A stretch of DNA of 64,000 nucleotides from RFPW01 sp040401595 (GTDB lineage Bacteria > Pseudomonadota > Gammaproteobacteria > Burkholderiales > Burkholderiaceae_E): positions 124,001 to 188,000 of the forward strand of contig JBBAOE010000004.1 in the NCBI GenBank assembly GCA_040401595.1. Direction: 5' to 3'. Every line of letters starts with the position of its first letter. The stretch's first letter is position 1. Positions 52,441 through 61,018 of this stretch are shown here, piece after piece. Both the position numbers and the translations under genes were made by a program. The notes below the pieces were generated by a model that was not told the origin of the DNA, made no database searches, and saw only the letters and a list, made by a program, of their open reading frames with translations.

Positions 52441-53358
52441 TCAGTCCTCGGGCACGCCTTTGAGTGCGAGCAGACGCCGGTAGAGCGCCTGACGGGATTG
52501 CCCGAGGGCCTGGGCCGCAACCCGAGCGGCGGCGGCGGCCGGCAGTTCTGCTGCGAGGGCCTTGAGCAGGCGGTCGGTTAGGGCCGCGCGGGCCGGGTCC
52601 GGGGCCTCTTGCGGGTCTTGAGCGTTTGCCTCGCGCTCGTCGATGCGGGTCGGGACCGGCGCGAGGGCCAGGGCAAACTCACCGCGTCGTCGGTCCGCAT
52701 GTCCGTCGAGCCAGGCCAATGCCTCGCCCAGCGGCATGCGGGCGATCTCCTCGAACCGCTTGGTGAGCTCGCGCCCGATCACGATCGGACGAGCGACCCC
52801 GAACGCCTCGACCATGGCGGTGAGCGTTGCATCAATCCGATGCGGTGCCTCGAAAAACACCAGCACCGCTGGATCCTGGCTGAACTCGGCCAGACGGCGC
52901 CGACGGGCGCCGGCCGAGGCGGGCAGAAAACCGAGAAATCGAAAGCCGTCCCCCTCCAGGCCGGCCGCCGAGAGCAGGGTGATCACCGCACTTGCCCCGG
53001 GTATGGGAACAACCGGAAATCCGGCCGCATGGACGGCGGCGACGATGCGGCTGCCCGGATCGCTGATGGCCGGGGTACCTGCATCGGTGACCAGCGCGAC
53101 GCTCGATCCCTGCTGGAGGCGGCTGATGACGTGCTGCGCGGCCTGTACTTCGTTGTGGGCGTGTGCCGGAAAGATGTCCGGGCGAATGCCGAGGTGGGCC
53201 AGTAGGGTTCGGCTGACGCGGGTATCTTCCGCCGCAACGCAGTCCACGGTCTTCAGGATCTGGGCTGCCCGCACCGAGAGGTCATCGAGGTTACCGATGG
53301 GCGTCGCGACAACGAACAGGGTGGCGGGCGGGCGCGGGGCGCAAAGCGGGGAAGTCAT
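52441..53358 (-). CDS. rsmI: 16S rRNA (cytidine-1402-2'-O) methyltransferase RsmI
   Basis: RsmI methylates C1402 in the 16S rRNA decoding centre. From ATG 53358 the 305-aa product begins MTSPLCAPRPPATLFVVATP and contains ATPIGNLDDLSVRAAQIL, AEDTRVSRTLLAHLGI, LVTDAGTPAISDPGSRIV, FLGFLPASAGARRRRL and FEAPHRIDATLTAM, all family blocks. The C-terminal 45 residues are Ala-rich with a helical GQSRQALYRRLLALKG. It is divergent from yraN across about 75 bp, a conserved arrangement. Confidence 0.95.
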   Translation of the reverse strand: MTSPLCAPRPPATLFVVATPIGNLDDLSVRAAQILKTVDCVAAEDTRVSRTLLAHLGIRPDIFPAHAHNEVQAAQHVISRLQQGSSVALVTDAGTPAISDPGSRIVAAVHAAGFPVVPIPGASAVITLLSAAGLEGDGFRFLGFLPASAGARRRRLAEFSQDPAVLVFFEAPHRIDATLTAMVEAFGVARPIVIGRELTKRFEEIARMPLGEALAWLDGHADRRRGEFALALAPVPTRIDEREANAQDPQEAPDPARAALTDRLLKALAAELPAAAAARVAAQALGQSRQALYRRLLALKGVPED

Positions 53359-53433
53359 GGCGCTCGAGTGTAAACCCGCCGGGCAGGCGGTCTGGGTGGC
53401 CACCCCCGGCTCCCGACACCCCTAGTTCGCGCT

Positions 53434-53790
53434 ATGCCATCGCCAACCCAGCGCCGCGGCGCCGAATCCGAAGGTCAAGCCCTCGCGCTGCTGTGTGGCC
53501 AGGGGCTGCGCCTGGTCGCGCGCAATGTGCGCTGGCGCGGCGGTGAGATCGATCTGATTCTGCGCGACGGTGCCCGTCTCGTGTTTGTCGAGGTGCGCCA
53601 GCGCAGCCGCGCCGATTGGGGCAGTGCGGCTGCCACGGTCGGGACCGCGAAACAGCGCCGCTTGACCCTGACCGCCCAGTGGTGGTTGAGCCGACATTTT
53701 CGAGATCAAGACTGGCCCGAGTGCCGGTTTGACGTGGTCGCGATCGATGGGGAGCGCCTGCAGTGGCTGCGTGACGCGTTTTCGAGCTGA
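53434..53790 (+). CDS. yraN: YraN family (UPF0102) nuclease-fold protein
   Basis: The 118-aa protein has the YraN core RRGAESEGQALALLCGQGLR, NVRWRGGEIDLILRDGARLVFVEVRQR, with the GEIDLI...FVEV(K/R) catalytic-like pattern of restriction-endonuclease-fold nucleases, and ends with CRFDVVAIDG. The biological role is unestablished; homologues are linked to DNA processing. It is divergent from rsmI and followed by the SIS gene 56 bp later. Confidence 0.92.
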   Translation: MPSPTQRRGAESEGQALALLCGQGLRLVARNVRWRGGEIDLILRDGARLVFVEVRQRSRADWGSAAATVGTAKQRRLTLTAQWWLSRHFRDQDWPECRFDVVAIDGERLQWLRDAFSS

Positions 53791-53831
53791 TTTCAGCGTG
53801 GATTTGGCGTGATGACCACCCGCTGGGTGTC

Positions 53832-53837
53832 TATAAT
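53832..53837 (+). promoter_or_regulatory. Consensus -10 element directly before the SIS gene
   Basis: TATAAT ends 8 bp before the ATG at 53846, so a transcript would start at or within a few bases of the start codon. No good -35 hexamer is seen. The surrounding TATAATCGAG is repeated before dacC. Confidence 0.5.
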
Positions 53838-53845
53838 CGAGTCCT

Positions 53846-54439
53846 ATGAATTTAGTGGATCGGACCTTCGAGCAATTCGACGAAAGCATTCGTCTCAAGC
53901 AGTTGGCGGCCGAGACCCTGGCCCAACCCATTGCCAGCGCGATCGAGCTGTTGGCCAGTAGCTTGTCTGAGGGCCATCGTCTGCTCATCTGTGGCAATGG
54001 CGGCTCTGCCGCGGATGCCCAGCATCTGGCGGCCGAACTCGTCGGGCGCTTCGAACGGGAGCGCCCTGCGCTGCCAGCGATTGCCCTGACCACGGACAGC
54101 TCGATTCTGACCGCCCTGAGCAATGACTACCGGTTCGACGAGGTTTTTGCGCGCCAGGTGCGCGGCCTTGGGGGTCCGGGAGATCTGTTGCTGGCAATTT
54201 CCACGTCGGGCAATTCCGTCAATATCCTGCGCGCGATTGAAGCGGCGCATGAGCGCGAAATGGGTGTCATCGCCCTGACGGGTCAGGGTGGCGGGCGCAT
54301 CGCGACCCAACTGCGCGAGTCCGATCTCCTGCTGGCCGTCCCGCATACGCGAACGGCCCGCATTCAGGAAGTCCACCTGCTTATTTTGCATTGCCTGTGC
54401 GATGGCGTTGACGCGTTGTTGCTGGGCGATGAACCTTGA
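53846..54439 (+). CDS. SIS-domain phosphoheptose isomerase / DiaA-type protein
   Basis: The 197-aa product matches both GmhA (sedoheptulose-7-phosphate isomerase for LPS heptose) and DiaA (DnaA-binding initiator factor). It has LLICGNGGSAADAQHLAAELVGRFERERPA, ALTTDSSILTALSNDY, and AISTSGNSVNILRAIEAA. Catalytic His/Glu residues of GmhA appear retained in AQHLAAE. The position between yraN and a BON lipoprotein matches the E. coli yraN-diaA-dolP order, which favours DiaA. Start ATG 53846. Confidence 0.85.
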   Translation: MNLVDRTFEQFDESIRLKQLAAETLAQPIASAIELLASSLSEGHRLLICGNGGSAADAQHLAAELVGRFERERPALPAIALTTDSSILTALSNDYRFDEVFARQVRGLGGPGDLLLAISTSGNSVNILRAIEAAHEREMGVIALTGQGGGRIATQLRESDLLLAVPHTRTARIQEVHLLILHCLCDGVDALLLGDEP

Positions 54440-54461
54440 ATATTGAAGGAAACACAGGCTC

Positions 54462-55199
54462 ATGAACTCACCTAAATTTCCCCGTCTGGATGATTGCCCG
54501 GTAACGACTTCGCCGGATCTGGCCTCGGTGCAACCGCAGGGTCAACGGGGTGTGCGTTCGGCACACCTCTCGCGCGCCTTGCTGATGGGCGCGTTGGCGC
54601 TGGTCACGTTGAGCCAGCTGGGCTGCATTGCCGCCGCGGTCACCGGGGCCGCGGTTGGCGTGATTTCGGCACACGACCGACGCACCTTGGGCGCACAAAC
54701 CGATGACGGCGGGATCGAGGTGAAGTCGCCGCAGCGCCTGCTGCAGGCGATCCGCAATTCCACGGCAGTCAACGTGGTGAGCTATAACCGCCGCGTCCTG
54801 CTGACCGGCGAGGTGCTGGATGAGGCCGAAAAGAAAGCCGCGGGTGACGCCATCGCCAAACTCGATAACGTCCAAGCGGTCTACAACGAGCTCACGGTGG
54901 GGCCAGGGGCCAGTCTGATGCGGCAAGCCAGCGATGGTTACATTTCGACCAAGGTCAAAGGCTCCCTGATCGAAATCGGCGGGGTCGCAGCCAACCATGT
55001 CAAGGTGGCCACCGAGGACGGCGTCGTATTCCTGATGGGCTTGGTCACGCGCGCAGAAGCGGATCGGGCGGCCGCAGTCGCGGCGCGGGTCTCGGGGGTG
55101 CGCAAGGTCGTCACGTTGTGGGAGTTGATCTCGGAGCGCGACGCCTTCCGGCCCGAGCCCTCGCCAGCGCCCTGGGCAACTCCCGGCTCCGGCAAATAA
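54462..55199 (+). CDS. Outer-membrane lipoprotein with two BON domains (DolP/YraP-like)
   Basis: The 245-aa product has a long N-terminus, then a lipoprotein signal ending LSQLGC (Cys near residue 51), a Gly/Ala stretch AAVTGAAVGVISAHDRRTLG, and two BON domains (AIRNSTAVNVVSYNRRVLLTGEVL and VKVATEDGVVFLMGLVTRAEA). DolP maintains outer-membrane integrity. The true start is probably nearer the signal, as the first approximately 35 residues are atypical. The gene order yraN-diaA-dolP supports the call. Confidence 0.88.
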   Translation: MNSPKFPRLDDCPVTTSPDLASVQPQGQRGVRSAHLSRALLMGALALVTLSQLGCIAAAVTGAAVGVISAHDRRTLGAQTDDGGIEVKSPQRLLQAIRNSTAVNVVSYNRRVLLTGEVLDEAEKKAAGDAIAKLDNVQAVYNELTVGPGASLMRQASDGYISTKVKGSLIEIGGVAANHVKVATEDGVVFLMGLVTRAEADRAAAVAARVSGVRKVVTLWELISERDAFRPEPSPAPWATPGSGK

Positions 55200-55232
55200 G
55201 CGCCGAGGCCGGTTTGGCCGGCGTTGAGCATC

Positions 55233-55733
55233 GTGCGCCGGATCGCGCTTGTCCTGCTGGTGTTTTTGACCGGTGCGGGGCTCCTGACCTGGCGCTTCTG
55301 GCCGACACCTGAGCGTGCGCCCGAGGTCAGCTACGGACTGATTGACGGGCGGCGTCTCGCGCAGGCCGATTTGCGCGGCAAAGTCGTTTTGGTCAACTTC
55401 TGGGCGACGAGCTGCGTCATCTGCGTGCGCGAAATGCCCGGCTTGATTCGGACCCATCAGAAATTCGCCGGCCGTGGCTTCGAGACCGTAGCGGTCGCGA
55501 TGGCCTATGACCGGCCTGACTTTGTCCTGTATTTTGCCCGCACGCACGCCCTACCCTTCCCGGTTGCCCTCGATTTGCAAGGTACGGTCGCTCAGGCCTT
55601 CGGTCCCGTCGCGGTCACCCCGACCACTGTGCTGATCGGGCCAGGGGGCGATGTCATTCGGCGTTGGGTGGGGGAGCCCGAGAGCTGGCCGGCGCTGGAG
55701 GCCCTCATCGAATCCCACTTGATACCCAGCTGA
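55233..55733 (+). CDS. TlpA/ResA-type membrane-anchored thioredoxin
   Basis: The product (166 aa from GTG 55233; TTG 55224 possible) has an N-terminal hydrophobic anchor RIALVLLVFLTGAGLLTW and a thioredoxin fold with GKVVLVNFWATSCVICVREM, where the redox motif is CVIC near residue 58, and PVAVTPTTVLIGP with the cis-proline. Such proteins reduce periplasmic disulfides, often for cytochrome maturation. The gene follows the BON lipoprotein by 33 bp. CVIC is less common than CxPC in this family. Confidence 0.88.
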   Translation: MRRIALVLLVFLTGAGLLTWRFWPTPERAPEVSYGLIDGRRLAQADLRGKVVLVNFWATSCVICVREMPGLIRTHQKFAGRGFETVAVAMAYDRPDFVLYFARTHALPFPVALDLQGTVAQAFGPVAVTPTTVLIGPGGDVIRRWVGEPESWPALEALIESHLIPS

Positions 55734-55837
55734 ACCGGGCAATCCGCGGTCGCTGCTCCGGCAGAATCGATCATCCAGCGCCATCATTGGTCTTCTTCGA
55801 CCGGCGCTGCCCGCGTCAGGGCTCGGGGTCTGCCGCG

Positions 55838-56839
55838 TCAGGGCCCGGTGTTGACTGCGACGGGGTCTAACGCGGTGATTCCGGCTGCATGGGCCTGCTG
55901 GTCGGCGTGATAGCTGGATCGAACCAGGGCGCCGACCGCTGCGTGCTGAAATCCCATCGCCTTGGCTTCGCGCTCGAAGCGTGCAAACGTGTCGGGATGG
56001 ACATAACGTCGCACCGGCAGGTGATGGCCGGTGGGCGCCAGGTACTGACCAATCGTGAGCATGTCGATGGCGTGGCGGCGCATGTCGCGCATCACCGCGA
56101 GGATCTCGTCATCGGTTTCACCCAGGCCCACCATCAGACCGCTTTTGGTGGGCACGTCTGGGTGGCGCGCCTTGAAGGTCTGCAAGAGCGCAAGCGAATG
56201 GGCGTAGTCTGAGCCGGGGCGGACCTCGCGGTAAAGTCGGGGCACGGTTTCAAGGTTGTGGTTCATCACATCGGGCGGCGCTGCGTCCAGGATGCCAAGC
56301 GCACGTTCCATGCGGCCGCGAAAGTCGGGGACCAGCACCTCGATGCGGGTTTGCGGACTGGCGGCGCGCACGGCTGCGATGCAGTCGACGAAATGTTGGG
56401 CGCCACCGTCGCGCAGGTCATCCCGGTCAACCGAGGTAATGACCACGTAGGACAGTCGAAGGGCTGCGATGGTGCGGGCGAGGTTCGAGGGTTCCTGGGC
56501 GTCCAGCGGGTCCGGCCGGCCGTGACCGACATCGCAAAAAGGGCATCTCCGCGTGCACTTATCACCCATGATCATAAAGGTGGCGGTGCCCTTGCCGAAG
56601 CATTCGCTGATATTGGGGCAGCTCGCCTCTTCGCACACGGTATGCAAGCGGTTTTCGCGCAGGATGGTTTTGATTTCCTGGAAACGCGAAGACGCCGGTG
56701 CCAGTTTCACGCGGATCCAATCCGGTTTTTTAAGGACCGGTGCGGCCTCGACTTTGATCGGAATGCGCGCCGTCTTGGCCGCGCCTTTTTGTTTCACTGT
56801 CGGATCGATCGCCAACGGCGCGCTCTGGGGTTCCGTCAT
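55838..56839 (-). CDS. lipA: Lipoyl synthase
   Basis: LipA inserts two sulfurs into protein-bound octanoate using radical SAM chemistry. The 333-aa product has the auxiliary cluster motif CEEASCPNISEC (Cys 69, 74, 80), the radical-SAM cluster CTRRCPFC (95, 99, 102), SGLMVGLGETDDEI and the terminal RSSYHADQQ serine ligand. It is the last gene of dacC-dat-ybeD-lipB-lipA, 12 bp after lipB. Confidence 0.97.
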   Translation of the reverse strand: MTEPQSAPLAIDPTVKQKGAAKTARIPIKVEAAPVLKKPDWIRVKLAPASSRFQEIKTILRENRLHTVCEEASCPNISECFGKGTATFMIMGDKCTRRCPFCDVGHGRPDPLDAQEPSNLARTIAALRLSYVVITSVDRDDLRDGGAQHFVDCIAAVRAASPQTRIEVLVPDFRGRMERALGILDAAPPDVMNHNLETVPRLYREVRPGSDYAHSLALLQTFKARHPDVPTKSGLMVGLGETDDEILAVMRDMRRHAIDMLTIGQYLAPTGHHLPVRRYVHPDTFARFEREAKAMGFQHAAVGALVRSSYHADQQAHAAGITALDPVAVNTGP

Positions 56840-56851
56840 CGGGACTGGCTA

Positions 56852-57559
56852 TCAGGATTCGAATTGCAGGGAGGATGCCACTGTTTCGGCAAAAGACCGA
56901 GCCAGAGAGTTGAAGTCCAAGTCCGGCACGCCGGGTTCGGCCAAGGGGTGCGCTCTGGAATCTGCCTGCGGGTCGCACCGGGCCTGCAACGCTGACGCGA
57001 GGTCGGTCACGCGCAATCCCGCATGGCCGCAGGGATCAATACGCTCGAATGGGCTCAGGTCCATGGCCAGATTGATCGCGATTCCGTGAAAGCTGCACCC
57101 TCGGGTAATTTTGAGTCCCAGCGCGGCGATCTTGGCGTCGGCCAGGCCGCCCGGGTAGGCGGCGCTGAGATAAACACCAGGCATGGCGGGGCGTCGCTGT
57201 GCGTCGACACCGCGCTGGGCCAGCCAGTTGATCGCGGCCTGCTCGAGCTGGACGACCAGGGCGCGCACGGTCAGGTGACGCCGGGCCAGATCCAACAACA
57301 CGTAAACCACGGCCTGACCCGGCCCATGATAAGTCGCCTGGCCACCGCGTTCGACCCGGACGACTGCGGTGGCACCCGGCTCGCGCAGATGTTCGGAGCG
57401 ACCGGCCAGCCCCAACGTGAAAACCGGATCATGTTCCACCAGCCAGAGCTCATCGGCCGTCTGCGCATCCCGCGCTGCGGTCCACGCCCGCATCGCCTGC
57501 CACACCTCGAGATAGGGCTGGCGCCCCAGTTCGCGGATCGCGAGCGTCGCGGGCGCCAT
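56852..57559 (-). CDS. lipB: Octanoyl-[acyl-carrier-protein] transferase LipB
   Basis: LipB transfers octanoate from ACP to lipoyl domains, producing the LipA substrate. The 235-aa enzyme shows RGGQATYHGPGQAVVYVLLD, the catalytic lysine in ALGLKITRGCSFHG (Lys150) and the catalytic cysteine in DPCGHAGLRVTDL (Cys177). It is slightly longer than usual. It lies directly between ybeD and lipA on the same strand. Confidence 0.97.
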   Translation of the reverse strand: MAPATLAIRELGRQPYLEVWQAMRAWTAARDAQTADELWLVEHDPVFTLGLAGRSEHLREPGATAVVRVERGGQATYHGPGQAVVYVLLDLARRHLTVRALVVQLEQAAINWLAQRGVDAQRRPAMPGVYLSAAYPGGLADAKIAALGLKITRGCSFHGIAINLAMDLSPFERIDPCGHAGLRVTDLASALQARCDPQADSRAHPLAEPGVPDLDFNSLARSFAETVASSLQFES

Positions 57560-57570
57560 GGTCGACCGCC

Positions 57571-57951
57571 TCAGAGGACGACCCGCACCATCGGGTGGCT
57601 GCTGAGTGCGCGATAGAGGGTATCGAGCTGCTCGCGGCTGGTCGCCTCGATAGTGGCGGTCAGACCCAGATAATTGCCGGCCCGGGACGGTCGTTGCACC
57701 AGACTAGCTGGGTCAAAATCCGGGCAATGCTGGCAAACGAGCGCTGCGATCGATTCGGCAAAGCCCGCGGTGGCCGGACCCATGATCTTGATCGGAAACT
57801 CACACGGAAATTGCAGCAGTTCGGGCGCGGCCGCAGTGGGCATCGCCCCGTCGGATACGCCAGTCTGCAGGTGCTTATGGTTGCCGTGGTCGCCGTGATC
57901 GCCGTGGTCACCGTGATCACCTGGGCCCTGGGGTCGATCGGGTCGGGTCAC
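57571..57951 (-). CDS. ybeD: DUF493 protein YbeD with His/Asp repeat N-terminus
   Basis: The 126-aa product starts at GTG 57951, which overlaps the dat stop codon (GTGA). The C-terminal approximately 85 residues are the DUF493 ferredoxin-like fold: LQFPCEFPIKIMGPA, SRAGNYLGLTATIEATSREQLDTLYRALSSHPMVRVVL. In E. coli YbeD (87 aa) has an unknown role beside lipB. The N-terminal 27 residues here add HGD repeats (four GDH units then GNHKH) encoded by a 9-bp tandem array. They could bind metal. Confidence 0.93.
   Translation of the reverse strand: MTRPDRPQGPGDHGDHGDHGDHGNHKHLQTGVSDGAMPTAAAPELLQFPCEFPIKIMGPATAGFAESIAALVCQHCPDFDPASLVQRPSRAGNYLGLTATIEATSREQLDTLYRALSSHPMVRVVL
57883..57918 (-). repeat. 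9-bp tandem repeat encoding HGD units in ybeD
   Basis: On the plus strand the units are GCCGTGGTC, GCCGTGATC, GCCGTGGTC and ACCGTGATC. On the coding strand they give Gly-Asp-His repeats. The frame is kept because the unit is nine bases. Confidence 0.85.
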
Positions 57952-58943
57952 GGCATGGTCACCGGGGCGCTGGTCGAGGGCGCTGCCCCGGCTTGCGTCG
58001 CGCCGGCCTTTGCGGCCTGGTAGGCATCATGCAGGCGTTGTCCGATCGGGCCCGGCTTGCCGGCCTGATCGCCATGGCCAACCGGGCGCCCATCGAGTTG
58101 CGTGATCGACAGGATTTCCTTGGTCGCTGAGCTCAGCAGGAGTTCGTCGGCCGATTCGACCTCGGCGCGCAGGATGGGCCGCACGGTGAACGGGATGTCC
58201 TGGGCCTGACACAATTCGGCCATCAGGCCATAACGGATGCCTTCCAGAATCCGATGGTCACGCGGTGGCGCGATGACCGCACCGTCGCGGATGACCCAGA
58301 GATTGCTCGAGCTCCCTTCCGTGAGTTGGCCGTCACGGTACATCACGCATTCAAGGGCACCGCCGTCCATGGCGGCCTGGCGCGCGAGGACATTGCCGAG
58401 CAGCGCAATACTCTTGATATCGCAATGCAGCCAGCGCTCGTCGGGCAGTGAAACCGCGCTCACGCCGCTGGCCCGCAGCGCGGCGCTCGGCGGGGTCAAG
58501 GGGCTGGTCATGGCGAAGACGGTCGGTCGCACCTCGGGGTTCGGAAAGCTGTGGTCGCGCTTGGCAACGCCGCGGGTCACTTGAAGGTAGACGAACTGGT
58601 CTGCCCAGGGATGGCGGGCGACCAGGGCTTCGATGAGGCTCGTCCATTGCGCATCATCGAACGGATCGGTAATGCGCAGTTTGGCCAGCGACCGGCGCAG
58701 GCGGGCCCGATGCTCGGGCCAGCGAAACGGCGCGCGATCGTAGACGGGGACCACTTCATAGACGCCGTCGCCAAAAATGAATCCGCGGTCAAGCACCGGG
58801 ACCGTGGCCGTGGCGAGTGGGACAAACGCCCCATTGAGCCAGCAGACCTGGTGCTCACAGGCGGTCGGGTTGAGCGCCGGCTGCCATTCGGGCACACCGC
58901 TTAGATCCGGTTGCGGGGCCGCTGAGGTCTGGGCACTGGGCAT
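57948..58943 (-). CDS. dat: D-amino-acid aminotransferase (class IV PLP)
   Basis: The enzyme transaminates D-alanine and D-glutamate and supplies D-amino acids for peptidoglycan. From ATG 58943 the 331-aa protein has WLNGAFVPLATATVPVLDRGFIFGDGVYEVVPVY, the PLP lysine in HCDIKSIALLGNVLARQ, and EGSSSNLWVIRDG. The family also includes branched-chain aminotransferases and ADC lyase; GDGVYEVVPVY and the dacC neighbour favour Dat. The last approximately 20 residues are Ala/Thr-rich. Confidence 0.92.
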   Translation of the reverse strand: MPSAQTSAAPQPDLSGVPEWQPALNPTACEHQVCWLNGAFVPLATATVPVLDRGFIFGDGVYEVVPVYDRAPFRWPEHRARLRRSLAKLRITDPFDDAQWTSLIEALVARHPWADQFVYLQVTRGVAKRDHSFPNPEVRPTVFAMTSPLTPPSAALRASGVSAVSLPDERWLHCDIKSIALLGNVLARQAAMDGGALECVMYRDGQLTEGSSSNLWVIRDGAVIAPPRDHRILEGIRYGLMAELCQAQDIPFTVRPILRAEVESADELLLSSATKEILSITQLDGRPVGHGDQAGKPGPIGQRLHDAYQAAKAGATQAGAAPSTSAPVTMP

Positions 58944-59010
58944 GGTGGGCTGGGTCCTCTGAGGTCGGATGGCGCACGGGTCTGGCAGGCCCAAGCAGCC
59001 GGGTTGCGGT

Positions 59011-60327
59011 TTATTTGCTGCGCCACCACAAGCGTAGGGTGTCCCACTGGCGGCCGAGAAATCCCGCACCATCGACCGCCGCGAGCGCCACCATCGGTTG
59101 TTCTGCCAGAACCCGCTCGCCCAGCTTGATCCGCACGGTACCAATGCGCTGGCCACGGGCGATCGGGGCCAGCAGCGGTTGCATGCGCTCGATCTCGGCC
59201 CGGACCTGATCGGTCTCGCCCTTCGGCACGCTCACGGTGATCTCGCGCTCGAATCCGCCACTTACGGACGCACTGTTGCCTTTCCAGACCTCGTAGGTTC
59301 CAGCGGCCTTGCCGGCGGTGAACAACCGAACGGCATCGAAACTTTGAAATCCCCAGTTCAGCAGTTTCTGGCTTTCAACGATCCGCGCCGACTCACTGGG
59401 CGCCCCGAGCACGACGGTCAGCAGACGGCGGGCAAAGCCGCCCGGCTGTTGGTCGCGCTTGGCCGACGCAATCAGGCACCAGCCGGCGGCATCGGTATGG
59501 CCGGTCTTCAAACCATCGACGGTGGGATCGAGGGTGAGCAAGCGATTGCGATTGGGTTGTCGGATCCCATTGTAGGTGTACTCCCGCTTGGCGTAATAGG
59601 CGTAAAACTGGGGGAAATCCTCGATTAGACGGGTCGCGAGTCGGGCCAGGTCGGCGGCCGTGCTGTAGTGCTGAGGATCGGGCAGGCCGGTGGCATTTCG
59701 GAAAGAGGAAGCCGTCATTCCCAGACGCTGGGCCTCCCGGTTCATCAGTTGCGCAAAGACCGCCTCACTGCCAGCAACCGCCTCTGCGAGCGCGATCGAG
59801 GCATCGTTGCCGGATTGAACGATCATGCCGTTGAGCAGTTCTTCAATGCTGGCCGGCTTGTTGGGTTCGATGAACATTCGGGAACCAATCGCTTTCCAGG
59901 CGGCCTCGGACACCGGGGGGCGATGGTCGAGTTTGAGCTTGCCGTCGCGAATCGCTGCAAACGAGAGATAAGCGGTGAGCAGTTTTGTCAGCGATGCGGG
60001 GTCGACCCGCTGGTCGGCTGCCTCCGCAGCGAGGATCTGACCCGACGCGACGTCAAGCACCAGCCAGGACTTCGCTGCGATCGGTGGAACGGGCGAGGCT
60101 CCGATCAGCGCTGGGCTGCCAGCCGCGGTCGTGCTGGTAGCCGCGCTGGTGGAGGTGGGCGCTTTTGCTGCAGTCGGACTGACTTTGGCAATGAGGGTGG
60201 GCATTGCGCTGGCGGGCGCGATCGCTTGGGGCGCTGTGTTCACGGCCGACGCGTCGAGCGCGGGGGCACTCACGCCAACGGCAAGAAGGCACAGTGAGAG
60301 GAGGAGGCGAGCGGGAATCCGAAGCAT
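59011..60327 (-). CDS. dacC: D-alanyl-D-alanine carboxypeptidase (PBP5/6 family)
   Basis: The enzyme trims pentapeptides in peptidoglycan. The 438-aa product has a signal peptide (MLRIPARLLLSLCLLAVGVS, cut near ALDA), an unusual Ala/Thr/Pro linker (about 30-80), and the three penicillin-binding motifs SLTK (112-115), SGN (172-174) and KTG (274-276), then a C-terminal beta domain and a terminal amphipathic WDTLRLWWRSK anchor. It heads the dacC-dat-ybeD-lipB-lipA series. TATAAT lies 9 bp before the ATG. Confidence 0.95.
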   Translation of the reverse strand: MLRIPARLLLSLCLLAVGVSAPALDASAVNTAPQAIAPASAMPTLIAKVSPTAAKAPTSTSAATSTTAAGSPALIGASPVPPIAAKSWLVLDVASGQILAAEAADQRVDPASLTKLLTAYLSFAAIRDGKLKLDHRPPVSEAAWKAIGSRMFIEPNKPASIEELLNGMIVQSGNDASIALAEAVAGSEAVFAQLMNREAQRLGMTASSFRNATGLPDPQHYSTAADLARLATRLIEDFPQFYAYYAKREYTYNGIRQPNRNRLLTLDPTVDGLKTGHTDAAGWCLIASAKRDQQPGGFARRLLTVVLGAPSESARIVESQKLLNWGFQSFDAVRLFTAGKAAGTYEVWKGNSASVSGGFEREITVSVPKGETDQVRAEIERMQPLLAPIARGQRIGTVRIKLGERVLAEQPMVALAAVDGAGFLGRQWDTLRLWWRSK

Positions 60328-60336
60328 AGGCGCTCG

Positions 60337-60342
60337 ATTATA
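60337..60342 (-). promoter_or_regulatory. Consensus -10 element directly before dacC
   Basis: TATAAT on the minus strand ends 9 bp before the dacC ATG, in the context CTATAATCGAG that is also found before the SIS gene at 53831. It implies a very short or absent 5' leader. Confidence 0.5.
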
Positions 60343-60976
60343 GGCGCGCCTCGGGCTGTCCCCAGGCCTGAAGGACGAGGCGTTTGATGATCGTTAATTT
60401 GCGGTGAAAGAAGTGGTCGGCGCCGGGGATCACCACCACGGGCAATTCCTGTGGGCGAGCCCAGTCGAGCACCGAACGCAAGGGGACCACCTCGTCGGTT
60501 TCACCGTGAATGACGAGGGTATCGGCCGGGACTGGGTCGACCTGCCAGCGCGAGGTCGCAGTTCCCACCAGGATGAGCCGCTGCGCGGGCGCATGCTGGG
60601 CCGCCAGACGAGTCGCCAATCGGGTCACGACCACGGAACCAAATGAGAATCCGGCCAGGACGACGGCCTGGGCCGGGGACTCGAGACGGGCCTGAGCCAG
60701 CACGGCGGCCAGGTCATCGACCTCGCCCTGACCGTCATCATGGACGCCTTGGGATGCACGGACACCGCGAAAATCCGGTAACCACACGGTGTAGCCCAAA
60801 GTGTGCAGGGCGCGCCCGAGGGTCTGGACCACCTTATTGTCGCGGTTGCCGCCGAACAGGGGGTGGGGGTGGGCAACGATGGCGATGCCGGCGCCCGCAG
60901 GCGCCGCATCGTCAACGCTGCAGTCAATGCGGCCGGCCGGGCCGTCGACCACCACCCGGCGTGAAGTTGGCGTCAT
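60338..60976 (-). CDS. Alpha/beta hydrolase
   Basis: The 212-aa product has the nucleophile elbow LAGFSFGSVVV (Ser111), an acid in HGETDEVVPL and a histidine in PGADHFFHRKL, plus AHPHPLFGGNRDNKVVQTL, the block of the small CocE/DUF-type dienelactone-hydrolase-like proteins. Substrate unknown. Its stop lies at the dacC -10 region, in the same orientation and 10 bp from the dacC start, so dacC may also be read from upstream. Confidence 0.85.
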   Translation of the reverse strand: MTPTSRRVVVDGPAGRIDCSVDDAAPAGAGIAIVAHPHPLFGGNRDNKVVQTLGRALHTLGYTVWLPDFRGVRASQGVHDDGQGEVDDLAAVLAQARLESPAQAVVLAGFSFGSVVVTRLATRLAAQHAPAQRLILVGTATSRWQVDPVPADTLVIHGETDEVVPLRSVLDWARPQELPVVVIPGADHFFHRKLTIIKRLVLQAWGQPEARL

Positions 60977-61018
60977 CTGGAGCTCAACCCGATCAAGCAG
61001 CCCATGCGATGGGGACCC

